Positions 26,501-40,358 of a DNA stretch of 64,000 bases are shown one piece after another. Positions within the stretch are counted from its first letter, which is position 1. The number at the start of each line of letters is the position of its first letter. The notes under the pieces were generated by a model. The model was not told the DNA's origin, made no database searches, and was given only the letters and a program-made list of their open reading frames with translations. Position numbers and translations under genes: made by a program. The stretch is taken from positions 194,347,543-194,411,542 of the forward strand of contig NC_091119.1 of assembly GCF_040183065.1 (NCBI RefSeq). Reading direction: 5' to 3'. This stretch comes from Periplaneta americana (Eukaryota; Arthropoda; Insecta; Blattodea; Blattidae).

Positions 26501-29500
26501 TCACACCCTTACTTATCATTCACAAGACCAACCATAACATCCTTTAAGGTAATGCAATCCTTTAATGAACTGAACATGGCCACAACACATCAATATGGGA
26601 AGTATTAGGTCTAAGAAATCCATCTGTACAACTCATGAGACATGTGTATTTATAAAATGTACTGAAATGCTTTATGAAATATTTTGTACTGCATTCTGGA
26701 GCATGTCTTGATACGTACCACCAGACAATGTTCCTGAAGGATCAAACACATCTCCATCCAGAGTGACACATTTCCTCAGGATTCTTTCATGAAAAGTCAC
26801 TCTCTTTGCAGTGTCCATGTCTTTGCAAATAAATGTCTGACCGAAGACCCAGCACATTACAGGATGAATCACAGGATCATATTCAATAAGCGACAATGCT
26901 GGCTTCACATTTTCTGGACCAACCTGAAGCAATAAATGTTTCAGTGATTTCTTCAGTTGTTTTACTGGGGGATGCATTTGTGTTTGGTAGTGTGGAGTCA
27001 AAGAGGGTGTGTGTTCTGAACTTTAGTTGTGTATTGACTATGTGTTGTGAGTGTATTTTCATGTGTCTGAATATTTTGTACTATAATCTTCCACTTAGTC
27101 TTCATTTTAACACCTGAAAGTAATTATAATTAAATTCTTAAGTGATACAAAGTGGTAAAAGTGTGAAATTTAAAAGTTATAATATGTACCATATTTATAA
27201 AATACAAAATTTATGTACAATGTATAATACACTCATATTATTAATTTCAACACTTTATGGACAAAATATAAGGGTAAAGTAGAAGCAATTCCGAAGACAA
27301 TAGTTGTCACTAAGCAGGACAGAGGAATTTCTACGAGGGCAGCAACACATCCTATCGTTTACACATTCCAGCTAAACTCACTGCTAGCACCAAGTAGGCG
27401 TGACACTGCTGCCAGAAGAAGATGCGAAGAAAAAATTCAAAAGAAATAAAAATGTCACAGGAAAAACTTTTAATAAGTGAAAACAAGTTCTAAGAGCCGA
27501 TTTCACTAAACATATTTAACTTTAACTGTTATTTAAAGTCTTTTTAATTGACACTTAAAGGGACAATGCACTTCACTAACACAAATTGGGCTTTAAGCTT
27601 TCATTAAATTACATTTAAGTAAATTGGTCAATATTTTGTCATTTAAATAATTAATCATGCATTAACGACAATAATTTTCATTATGGCGAGGACAAAAAAT
27701 GGACTTAATATTTTAAAATGATTTCTTACCAAGACAGACAAGGATAATTTCCAAAAGAGAAGATTATTTTAATACAATATATGAAAAGGATTTGCAAATG
27801 TGGTTTAGCTAAGCAAAACATAAGCATTGCATATTTTGAATAGTACCTACAGAAGATGATTTAGAATTTCCAACTGATAGTTAAGTACTGTACTTCATAA
27901 TATTATTTAAATGATACATTTATTGAAGAAACGTTTAATCAACTTCGGTTATTTAAAATAAGACAAAGTAATATAAATAACATATTTATCATGTGGGCCT
28001 AATATTACATTTGAAGGGATTAGAATAGAGTAAATCCATGAAGTATTTCCATTTTGCTTGTTGCATAATATTTCCTTACATTTACTTTCAAATTATTCCG
28101 TTTTGTCTTCAATATTGTTGAAGACATTGGGATGAAGTTTTCTCGCATTGAAATCTCTATTTATTTCCAATCTTTCTTCTTTTCTTCTAAAGTTTGCCCA
28201 TGCCATGTTTTTTGTTTTCGATGATTTTAATATGCTTTGAGGTTACCTCTGTTTATGACGATATTTTATTGTCATGAAATAACAAATGAACTCACTATAA
28301 AGGTCACTGCTTACATTAACAAGTCACATGGCCTTCAGAATTACGATTTTACTATGATTCCAAAGACCATGATGACTTAATTCGGAATTAAATTAATTCA
28401 CTTTATTTTAAATTAGTATTAGTTAGGTGGAATGCAAACGAATTAAATATGATTTAACTTCCGTATTTAAGTTAAATTACATTTAGTTAATTGTAGATTA
28501 GAACATGTTGGTGAAATTGGTCCTAAGAGTTTAACTGTGGAATTAGAAGTATTTCGAATGACATCGTGCTTTAAATCAAGTGATCCAGAAATAAAGAAAT
28601 TTACTGTAACATAATACTGTTCACTATAACTGGATTAATCTTGCTCAGGATAGCGAGCTTATGTGAGTACGGCAATGAACCTCCGGGTTTTTTAAAAGTA
28701 ATTTGTAAAAACAAAATAACAAAGTTTAACCACAAAGCACAGAGGGTATACACAGATTCATTCACTTACTAGAGACTGAGCAAGTTTCACTGTTGCTGGA
28801 TCCAGATTACGTCCACTAATTTTATTCAATGGGATAAGTGTAGTACGACGCTGCAGTTGTCCTTTCTGTAGAAGTTTCTTTGCTGTCACTTCTGTGTCTG
28901 TTATTACATTAAACAGCTGAAAGTACACAGTCATGTTAATACTAGTTACTAAATAAAAGTAAATATGCAAATCAATTTAGGCAAGAAGTACATAAAAATA
29001 GTCAATCACCAATATCACTTGTGAACCAATAGGAATAGTAAATCTTACAAAATATGTTTCTCATTCTGAATGATTAAATATATTTTCTTATGTTTCTATT
29101 TTCACAAGAGGGGAGGATAAGGCACAGTGCAACATTTTATATTATGCTCCAACTACAGCATCTGCTATTCTCTCTTTTAGTAGCTAAATTAAAATAACGT
29201 CCTTGTTATCTGATAAATGTTTTATCCCTAACCCATTTAATGCTATTTCTACAGCCAATATCACATTATTGGTTTCGTACTCAGGTGATAAATGTGCATT
29301 ATTACACATATACAGGGTGATTCATATCATGACTAATGTTGTTGTTGTTTTCTAATGCCAGGCGTTTGACAATAATGTCATTTGACCTCTTGCACTCCAA
29401 TATTTTTCAAAGATATTATCATGACCAGCCACTGAAGCACAGATTTTGAGGTGTTCCGAATCCATTTCTTGGTTTGAGTTGCACAATGGACAGTTAGAGG

Positions 29501-30437
29501 ACTGATATATTCCAATTCTATGCCGGTGTTTGGCCAAGCAATCATGGCCTGTTGCCAATCTAAATGCAGCTACAGACGATTTTCGTGGTAAATCGGGAAT
29601 TAACTGTGGATTTTGATGCAGAGAGTTCCATTTTTTCCCTTGGGATTGTGTTATCAAATTTTGTTTGTTGAAGTCTAAGTATGTAGATTTAATAAATCTT
29701 CTCACAGAGTAATACGTAGATTTAGTAACAGGTCAATTATCATCAACTAGCACTGGTCAGCTTGATGAGTTAATGACTGAATTTGGTATAATTTTCCTCT
29801 ATTCAATACTTAATTCCCTCTTTACCCTTTCCTATCCAGTCCTCTGACTGAACTTTTACTTTCTTCGACCCCGACGGCATTAGAGCATTCGAGGCCTAGG
29901 GGTTCATTTCCCTTTCCTTCCTCCTCTTTCTAATTTTCTGTTCCTAGTGCTGACCTGCTATGGCACTAAAATCGTCCTCCAGTGGCTTAAGGAGGGAAAG
30001 CTGGTGATCAACAAGACCTCCCAGCTAGGTCCAATGGATCCATCGACCAACAGCAGGTGTGGTCCTCCAGACATTCTGGGGGTTGTGTGTGAATGAAGTA
30101 GCCACCAAAACGTTAAAATATGGTGTTCACTTAAATCGGCTACAACTTGCCATTTTCACTCCAATATGAAATGAGTACCATTAAGGTAAAATTATCCGGA
30201 GGTAAAATAGTCCCCCAATTGGATCTCCGGGCGGAGACTACTTTAATGGTACAGAATCAACTAAACATCTTACAATGGAATGCTGGCGATATAACATCAT
30301 GACTAATGTATTCTTGTCAAAAGAAGGGATGTTTCACTAAACAGGATATGTATTTAGAAACAGGCTGAATTCCTAATTCTTTATGCTCATTATTTATAAT
30401 AAATCAAGCAACGTGGACTGAAAATATGTCCTGTTAC

Positions 30438-30490
<53 letters not shown>

Positions 30491-33400
30491 GGAAAGATTG
30501 GAGAATGCTGGGTTTGCAGTGAAAGACCTGCTCTTGGGCAGAAAACTATGAAGGAATAAATGAATGGATTCAACAATTCATGAAATTCTTATTAGACTGC
30601 GGAAATAATCATGTGGTTATTATCAATACTCGCTACATTCTATGTTCCTACGTTTCACTTGAGTAGTAACTTATAACAACATTTACCAAAGTAAAGAAAA
30701 TTAAAAACAGCAAGAATAGTAAGAATTCCCAGTCTGGGAATATTCCCAACACTAGCCCATAGCTCTTCATGGACTGATAAAATTTATAGGTATTGTTCAG
30801 CTTTAAGCCTGACACTTAACAGCAAAATGGGACAACAAAGAATAAGTTCAATATATCTTGATTACACAACTTTTAACACTGTATCACTTCGGAATATGTA
30901 TGATAAGACTTTCTTGTCTTAAATTCTAACTTACCTTGTTTACATATTTCGACCTTTTATGGGTCATCCTAGACACACGAAAACACACCCCAATGAAATT
31001 CTCAACACACAACTCAATTTCAGAACACACACACTCTTTGACTCTACATTACACCACATGAACACACCCTCACAGGAAACAAAACAAGAGGTGCCAGTTC
31101 TGAGGATGACCCATAAAAGGTCGAAACATGTAAACAAGGTACGTTAGAATTTAACACAAGAAAGTCTTATCATACATATTCCGAAATAAGTTCAACTTTA
31201 ATGGCAATGTACGAATTCCTTTAAGCTCAATAGAAAATATAGGTACATCACATTGGGATGTCGAGATAACCATCTCCTACAAAGGCTGGGTTCAATTACA
31301 ATTCGTGCTGGACATCAGTATTGCAGAAATAGCAGAATAACTTAAATTACATGTTAACAGAGCTCTAATGTGAATGGGTTAAGAAATTTTTCAGGACTCA
31401 AGAGAGTATCCAATCATTTTGTGACTCACTATAGAACAAACTCCACTCCACTCCACTCACCTTCCCACCACCTGCAATTTCCAGAGCAGTGGCTGTAGTT
31501 TCATCCCTCATTTTAAACACCTTGCAAACCATGCCCATAACTGACGAACGATTGAAATGTGGTTCTGGATCTCGGTAGCGGAAAGTTAAATGTGGATATC
31601 TGAGAGGAAAAAAAGAAAACATACAATACTTCAGTACATAAATCCTTTAACAACGTGTAACTGTAAAGGAAGTTTTACTAGAGGTATATCTTAACAAATA
31701 AAACCCTAAATCCTAAACACATACCTTGCTTCAAATGTATCCACTCTGTCCTTCAAATTTCGAATTTCAGACCCAAGCTGACGTCGCTCGTCCTTAAGTT
31801 GTTCAATATGCCCATCTTGATAATTCATGCTATTCAGTTTATTCTGTAAAATTTGTAATATAAATAATGTTTTCAGAAGTGACACCACATTTTTTATTTC
31901 AATTTTTAACAAATAATTATGACTTTACTGATCGTACCTTCATAGCACCAAGTTCCTTTTCCATTTTCTCCAAGTTCTTCTTATCTTTCTGATAATCTGT
32001 CGCAGTCTGCCCCATTTCTTGTGCCTTCTCCTTCAGCTCTTTCTGACAATGTTGCAACTGCATTTGTGATTGCTTCACGTTTGTTTGTGCCTCAGCCACT
32101 TCTTGCTTGGCAGCTGCCAAAACAAAGTCATAAAGTTGTATTCTCCACAAAGATATATAAATGGATAAAAAAAAGTTCATATATATCTGAAGATCACAGA
32201 GAAATTAGTTAGAAAGCATGATGACAGACAAAAATTAAATAAGGGAAGAAATAAAAGAAATAAAGGCGAACAAACAATACACTTTTACTACAAATGCTGC
32301 AAAATAGTACATTATGCAACGAGCCTATAATGGTAGTAATTAAGACGCAAGTATGTTTGTTTATGAAACGAGCGCAAGCGAGTTTCATAATTTTCATACG
32401 AGTGTCTTAATTACCATTATAGGCAAGTTTCATACGACTTTTTATGCTCGACCATATTTCTAACTTGAAATTATTCAAAAGTAGGTCATGTTATGGTTAT
32501 GTGAGCAGCAACCTGACCTGAATTGTGAGATGTGCGCAGACGCGAAAGTATTGATTTTTTCCGAGGTCGAATGTCATTAACCTTGATATAACGAAGAGAA
32601 TAAGATGAACATTAGTCTTGATATAACCTGGAAATTGATTTAGAATTGAAAAACGAGATGACAAATTTAATTTATTTTAATATTATTTACAATTAACGCT
32701 AATTATTATAGTAACAAAACATAACCTTCTGCGACAGTATTGGATTTCCAGCCTCCGTGACTTTTCGCTAATTGTCTTTCGATTGCATATCCGAGAATAA
32801 TCGATACTTGCGGTTTTATAACGGTACAAAGGTGATTTGTCATTGGCTGAACACCTGAACTTTAATGAATAGGTGTACTTTAATGAGGTGCATTAAAGGG
32901 CTACTACCAGGTGTATAATTACTACATTTCGGCATGGTCGAGCATAAAATTATTTATGTAATCCCTAGGAGGAAAGGAACTGGCCACCCTACCTTATTAT
33001 CTCCTGACCTAGTTAGCTCATAAGTGGTGTCTTGTTGGTATCACTGGTAAGGTTTAGATCTGTCTTCAGATAGTTGCAGAAAATTTTTTGTTATGCTATT
33101 CAAGAGATTTTATTCACATTCAAAATCTAGAAATAAATTCGTGTAGGAATGATGTGGAAGAAATATAATAATTTAAACAGTCATTATTTTGAAACCCAAA
33201 GCACTCAACTACTCAACTATTGTCAGATGATCGTCTCACAAAAGAATGTTAATAAACTCATGTCGAAATTTCCCCCAGCACAATAAAATACTGTCAGATA
33301 ATTTTCCATTATATACTTTGCATTCTACAGCACTTTAGTTTTTTTATCATGAGAAAGAGAGAGGGGGGGGAGAAGGAGTGGGTGGAACATGGGGAGGAGG

Positions 33401-36400
33401 AGGGGGAGAGAGTGCGCGCATGAGATAATCATTAAATGTAGGTTGTATAATGGACCTTAAACGGTCTAACATGCAAACGTTCTGATAGGAGCAGATAAAA
33501 AAGTTAAATTTTTTTCTTCCACCATGTTAATAATGTCAAAAGAAGTGCTTATACAAATTTTGGCCACTCGACCGCAATTACGAGGGCCATAAAGGAAATA
33601 ATTTCGCCAGGAGCTGTTAACAGAAAGAAAACACAATTTCATTGGACAAATTTACTGGAAAAGACACAGAAATTGTTGAGCTATTTTTCAACATACTTTT
33701 CACCGGAATTGAGACTTTTTCAAATCATGGGATCGACAGAGAGGTGCAGTCAAATGGTGGTTCCGATCTGAGGTGGCGGACTTCTACGACACAAAAATTG
33801 GTCCCATGGTATGACAAATGTCTTAATTCCAGTGGGGGATATGTTGACAAATAGCGCAACAATTACTGTATCTGTTTCAATAAATATTTCCATGCCATTG
33901 TGCTTTTTCCTATACACGGCCCCAGACAAAATAACTTTCTGGACGGCCTCGTAATTGCGGTCGAGTGGCCAAAATTTATATAAGCACTTCTTTTAACATT
34001 ATTAACATGGTGGAAGAAAAAAATTTAACTTTTTTATCTGCCTCCATCAGAACGTTTGCTTGTAAGTGCAAAGATCCATCCCATGAAATCAATCAATCAA
34101 TCTCCTATGACAGCCTAACAATTCCCCTCATCACGAGTTTATTTATTTATTTATTTATTTGATGGTGTCAATAAAGACACATGTCATTACAAGTTCCAGG
34201 TCACGTGGACCCTTGCCTTAACAAGAATATTGCTTAGTATAAAATGAGTACGTAAATGAAGTGCGACCATCTTCTCCATCAGAAACGGAGACTGGTAAGC
34301 TGGATGTGTAGGTAAACTTTCAGAGTCAATGATTTCTGCAGAAAAGTTAACATTACTTGATTGTTCACTGAATGTTATGTGTAATTATGGTTTAATAAGT
34401 GGATTAGGGTGTGTTTGTAGTTTCTGAAAATAATTTTTACGTAAGTGCTGCACGTAGTCATGAATGAAATGATTTCCAAGTCACTGTACAATTGTGCGTT
34501 AATAATGTTCATCACGACTTGTGGTGCACTCTGGATAATCTCTAAAAGTAGCTTTGAAAAAGCAATGTATAAAAGATTATATCATCATCTAGAAAGATAC
34601 AACATTTTAGTCCCAGAACAATTTGGATTTAGGAAAAATAAAGGCACAGAAAATGCAACATTTAGTTTAACTGACAACATTCTGGAGGCAGTTAATAAAA
34701 AATTACAAGCTGGAGGGATTTTCTGTGATTTATCCAAAGCATTTGACTGTATAAATCATAAAATGCTGCTAGATAAATTAGATTATTATGGAATTAAAGG
34801 TGTTGCACACCAATGGTTTCACTCATATCTCATAGATAGGAAACAGAAAGTTGAAATCAATACAACTATGAAATCTGCATCGACATGGGGAACTATTAAT
34901 AATGGAATTCCTCAAGGATCAATATTAGGCCCCCTACTTTTTCTAGTGTTCATAAATGATCTTGCCCCCCCTAGGTCATCCCATATTATTTGCAGATGAC
35001 ACAAGTATAGTAATTACAGCCAATAACTCCAACACATTCCAATCTTCAGCAGAGGAAATTCTCTTCAAACCATGTGACTGGTTCTCTGTCAATAAATTAG
35101 TATTAAATTGTAACAAAACTAACATAATTCAATTCAAATCCTGTCCAAATTCAACGTCGCACATTTCTAGCTCAATAATTAATAATAGATCCCTATTAGA
35201 AACAACAACCACATTTCTTGGCTTAAAAATCGATAATGTGTTAAATTGGAAAAATCATATTAAAGAAATTACCCCCTAACTAAATTCAGCTTGTTTTGCT
35301 ATTAGATCTATGCAAAAGATAGTAAATATCAATACCTTAAAAACAATATACTTTGCATACTTCCACTCAGTAATGAGTTTTGAAATAATATTCTGGGGAA
35401 ATTCCACAGATAGTAACAATATATTTATATTACAAAAAAGAGTAATTAGAATAATAGTAGGTGCCAAATCTAGGGGATCGTGTAGGATTATTTTCAAAAA
35501 ACTACAAATAATGCCCATGGCTTGTCAGTATATCTTTTCATTAATAATCTTCCTCGTATGTAATCATGAAAACTTTGTAACTAATTCAACAGTTCATAGC
35601 ATAAATACATGTCAAAAAAATGACTTTCATACTCCATCGGCAAGTCTATCGTGCTATCAAAAAGGAGTGCGTTATATGGCAGTAAAAATTTTTAATAGCC
35701 TCCCTATGGATATAAAAAATGAAATTCAAAACATAAAATTATTTAGGGCCAAATTTTAAAAGTACCTAATTTCTCATGCCTTCTATTCTGTAGGTGAATT
35801 CATGACATTCAATAACACTTCATGAAATTGATACTAAAACTTTGTGTTGTACTAGTAGACTATATTGTAAATCTCGTCTGTATATATTTCATCTAGACTG
35901 TGACTATAAATTAAGATTTTATAATAGTATAAAGTTTTTTGACTTGTTCCATATTCTAGCTGTAAGCATGTATGAATACCATGGAATGTTAATAAATACA
36001 ATACAATACAATACAACGAACTAAATGGCCAACACTTCTCAGCACTAGCGACATCTATGAGCCTACCTGTGAAGTCGGGGTGAATAACGACAAGTTAAGG
36101 ACCAAGTATTTTCACAATTCCTATTTATAATATGCAAAACTGACTATAGATTTCTAAGTCAATACTCAGTCCTCTCTTTTTTTGAACTGTAAGGCAAAAT
36201 GGTGCAAATACACACCCATGAGCTGATCCTGCAGAGTCGCATCACCTCCTTCCCCATCTGTTACAAGACCGGCACTCACAGCTTGGAATTTTCGCTGTGC
36301 AGCAGCAAGAGCTTCTGCATCCATTTTGTCTGTATCTTTCAACTTTTGAAACAGGCCTTGAACCTTCTGCAACTCAGCTTCTTTAGCTGCCAATGAAGCC

Positions 36401-39400
36401 TCATCCTAACATAACCAAACATTATATTTAATATAACAATGTGATTCTATCACAGTACATGCAGGTGTCCAACTAGATCACCTAAAGACATTACGCAAAT
36501 ATACGTAAGTTAACTTATTAATACAAGGTGGGGCATGGGAACCAAGTGTTTTTGGAATGGCTTGTACTCGGTCATTATGAAAGGGAGAGACTTGCGGCAT
36601 GTGACAGTCCATTCCGTGGCTCATAGCATTTCACCTGCAGTTGGCATCATGGAGCAGTGGACGCATGTTTGCGTGTGATTGTTTTGTTAGGAATGGCGAG
36701 TCGGTGACGGTGCTATGGTGTGAGTTTTGCTACAGATTCAATATTAATCGCAATGATTCTGTTCCCTGCATGACACAATTTTGTGTTGGATTAACAATCT
36801 TTGAACAAAAGGCGCAGTACTGAAGAATAAACCACCCGGCCCCCAACATAGAGTGCGTACTCCAGAAAATGTTGAAAGAGTCAGGCAAGAGATACTGCCG
36901 CTCTGCTCGTAGACATTCAGCTGCACTTGGAATCAGCAATCGTACGGTAAGACGGATTTTGCATGACGATTTACATTTACCCCATGCAAGATGGGTGCCT
37001 GTTTAGAAATTCAATGTAAGGGATTACCCCAATGATGAATTTCGCACAGGAAATGCTTGTACTCCATGAGCAGTATGAAAATATGATGATTGCAATGAGT
37101 GATGAAGCCCATTTCCACCTTAATGTAGCCGTTAACAGACAAAATTTTCGGTATTGGGCTGCTGAAAATCCGCGACACTTACACGAAAAACTCTGCATAG
37201 CCCTAAAGTAACAGTTCGGTGTGCGGTGGGACAGTTTCGCACCATCGGTTCCTGACTTTTTCAAGAAAATGGGGTTACAGTTACTGTGCGTTACATTGAG
37301 ATAATTAACACCTTTTTCATCCCTGAGTTACAAAGAAGAGGTATTGATCGTCAACATTTGTGGTTTCAGCAAGATGGAGCCATGACGCATACCTCCAAAG
37401 CATCAATGACAGTTCTTTGCTTCCTGTTTCCCAAGCATCTCATTTCGAGATTTGGTGATGTTTCGTGGCCCCCTCGGTCCCCTGACCTGCCCACATGTGA
37501 TTTTTTCTATGGGGTACCTAAAGGCATGTGTTTAACGAGGATAAGCCCTGAATATTAAATGAATTAAAGGACGCGATACTTCAGCAGATCTCTCAAATCA
37601 ACAGAGATCTCCTGGAAAGCGCAGACTTCAATTTTCGTCAGCGCCTTCAACAATGCACCAACGCAGAATGACATCACATGCCAGATGTAATTTCCCGCTC
37701 ATAATTGAAATGGTATGTTCTCACAAATGTTGTTCTACCAATAAATTGTATTGAAAACAAAAACTAACTATTTTATGATTGCTTTAAAAACACTTGGTTC
37801 CTATGCCCCACTCTGTATTTGATTTGGAAAAAGCATTTGATAGGGTGAACAGAAATAAATTATTAAATGTATTAGCCGCAGACCATTTTCCACAACAACT
37901 TATAGCAAACATATATAATATCTATAAAACAAATCTAATTGCAGTAAGATGTGACAATAAATTATCGCATTGAACAGAAATTCATACAGGAGTAAGACAA
38001 GGCTGCGGCCTTTCACCGTTGCTATTTATTATATATATGAATCAAATAATTAGAGAATGGAAACAATTGCCTCATGGATATATACAACTCAACAGACATT
38101 TACAACTAGATTCATTACTTTTTGCAGACGATTTAGCTCTGGTGGCATCCTCAGAAGATGAATTACAACGTTCAATTTTTAATTTTAACAAAATTGGAAT
38201 TAAATATGATATGAAAATCAATAAACAAAAAACTAAAATTATGGCCTTCTGTGGAAAATACCCTGTGCCTAGCAAAATATGTTTAGATTCAAAAATATTA
38301 GAAAGGATAAATTATTTTACATATCTCGGATACACATTATCTTTTTTCGATGAAGTAGACATATCACAGAAAATTTCTAAATATACCAAAACAATGGGAA
38401 TAATTAACACCATTATGAAACCTTCCCTAGTACAAAGGCATACTCGAATTCGCCTTTACAAGACCTTGGCGAGACCTGTACTTTGTTACGGCAGTGAGGC
38501 ATGGACATTGAGGAAGAAAGATGAAAGCAGAATAACGGCTAATGAAATTAAATTTATGAGATATATAGGGGGATATACGAAATGGGATCACAAACGCAAT
38601 GAAGATGTAATGGAAGAATTACAACTAGAACCTGTAATTAATCACGTAAAACATTATCAGAACAACTGGATAAATCATCTGCATCGTATGCATAGAGATA
38701 GAATCCCAAAAGTCATGCTCCACTATTGTCCAAACGGGAAAAGATCTATCGGTCGTCCAAAGAAGCGCTGGATTGAAAATTCAACTGTGAGATCGTAACA
38801 GGCCATTTGGCCTAATACTTGAAGGGAAGAAGAAGAAGAACTTATTAATATTAGACTGGTGTAATATTGTAAAGTAAAGAGCAAAAAACATGCATAACAA
38901 ATTTTAGCCACGAAAAGTCAAACAATAATTAATCATGGATGCTCGATGTGTGATAAAACAATAAACACCTTTATGAAAATGCTCACAGTGAATTTCCTCT
39001 AGGCTATGTGGTACCTGCATGCTGCCATATAAATTAATCACACAGCATGTTCTCTTACCTCACGCAAACTCTTTTCCAATTGTTTTTTCTTCTTTTCCTC
39101 CGAAATGACATTACTTTGATTTGCTTTTTGTAAAGCAGTAACTTGGGCGTCTGCTTTCTCTTTTTTCTTCAATTCTGCTTCTAAAGCTTCCAGTTTAGAA
39201 CCTCCCTCCTAGATCAAAACATAAATATCTTATACACTACTGTAGAGAAACTAGACATATTATTGCAATTAAAAAGCAGAAAATATTCTACATCTTGATT
39301 ACACAACTTTTAACACTGTATCACTTCGGAATATGTATGGTAAGACTTTCCTGTGTTAAATTTCAACGTACCTTGTTTACAAGTTTCGACCTATTTATGG

Positions 39401-40321
39401 GTCATCTTTAGAACTGGTCGCTGTTGGTCTTGGCGACCACTTGTTCTGTTTCCTGTGAGGGTGTGTTTCTGTGGTACAGTGTAGAGTCAAAGAGTGTGTG
39501 TGTATTTTGAAGTTGAGTTGTGTGTTGAGAACTTCGTTGGGGTGTGTTTTTATGTGTCTGTATATTTCATATTGTTCTAGTGTGTTTAGTTTCTGGCTTT
39601 TTGGTTGGATGTGCAGTATTTCCATGTCTGTGTTGATGTCTCTGTGGGTGTGGTTAGCATTTGTGATGTGTTCTGCATATGTGGAGGTGTTTTGTAATTT
39701 TGTTATGGCTGTGATGTGTTCTTTGTAACGTGTTTGTTTCTACATAGAACAGACAGGCAGATCTTTTCAAACACGTTACAAAGAACACATCACAGCCATA
39801 ACAAAATTACAAAACACCTCCACATATGCAGAACACATCACAAATGCTAACCACACCAACAGAGACATCAACACAGACATGGAAATACTACACATCCAAC
39901 CAAAAAGCCAGAAACTAAACACACTAGAACAATATGAAATATACAGACACACAAAAACACACCCCAACGAAATTCTCAACACACAACTCAACTTCAAAAT
40001 ACACACTCTTTGACTCTACACTGTACCACAGGAACGCACCCTCACAGGAAACAGAACAAGTGGCGCCAAGACCAACAACGACCACTTCTGAAGATGACCC
40101 ATAAATAGGTCAAAACATGTAAATGAGGTACATTGAAATTTAACACAGGAAAGTCTTACCATACATATTCTGAAGAAAATATTCATTTTAAACCCTCCAA
40201 ATAGTTCTAAAAGTACTTAATTTCTTTAATACCCCCATTCAATTTTTTTCTATATTTTCAGCATATTACGGATAATATAGATTGAATTTCAAACGATGTC
40301 AGGTTTTGAGACCTACAATAT

Positions 40322-40358
<37 letters not shown>

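Noticed and set aside
39297-40175. Palindrome as an LTR element or inverted-repeat DNA transposon
   Set aside because: The arms encode a Penelope-type endonuclease end and 3' DNA; there is no capsid or integrase coding and no target duplication of the kind DNA elements leave.
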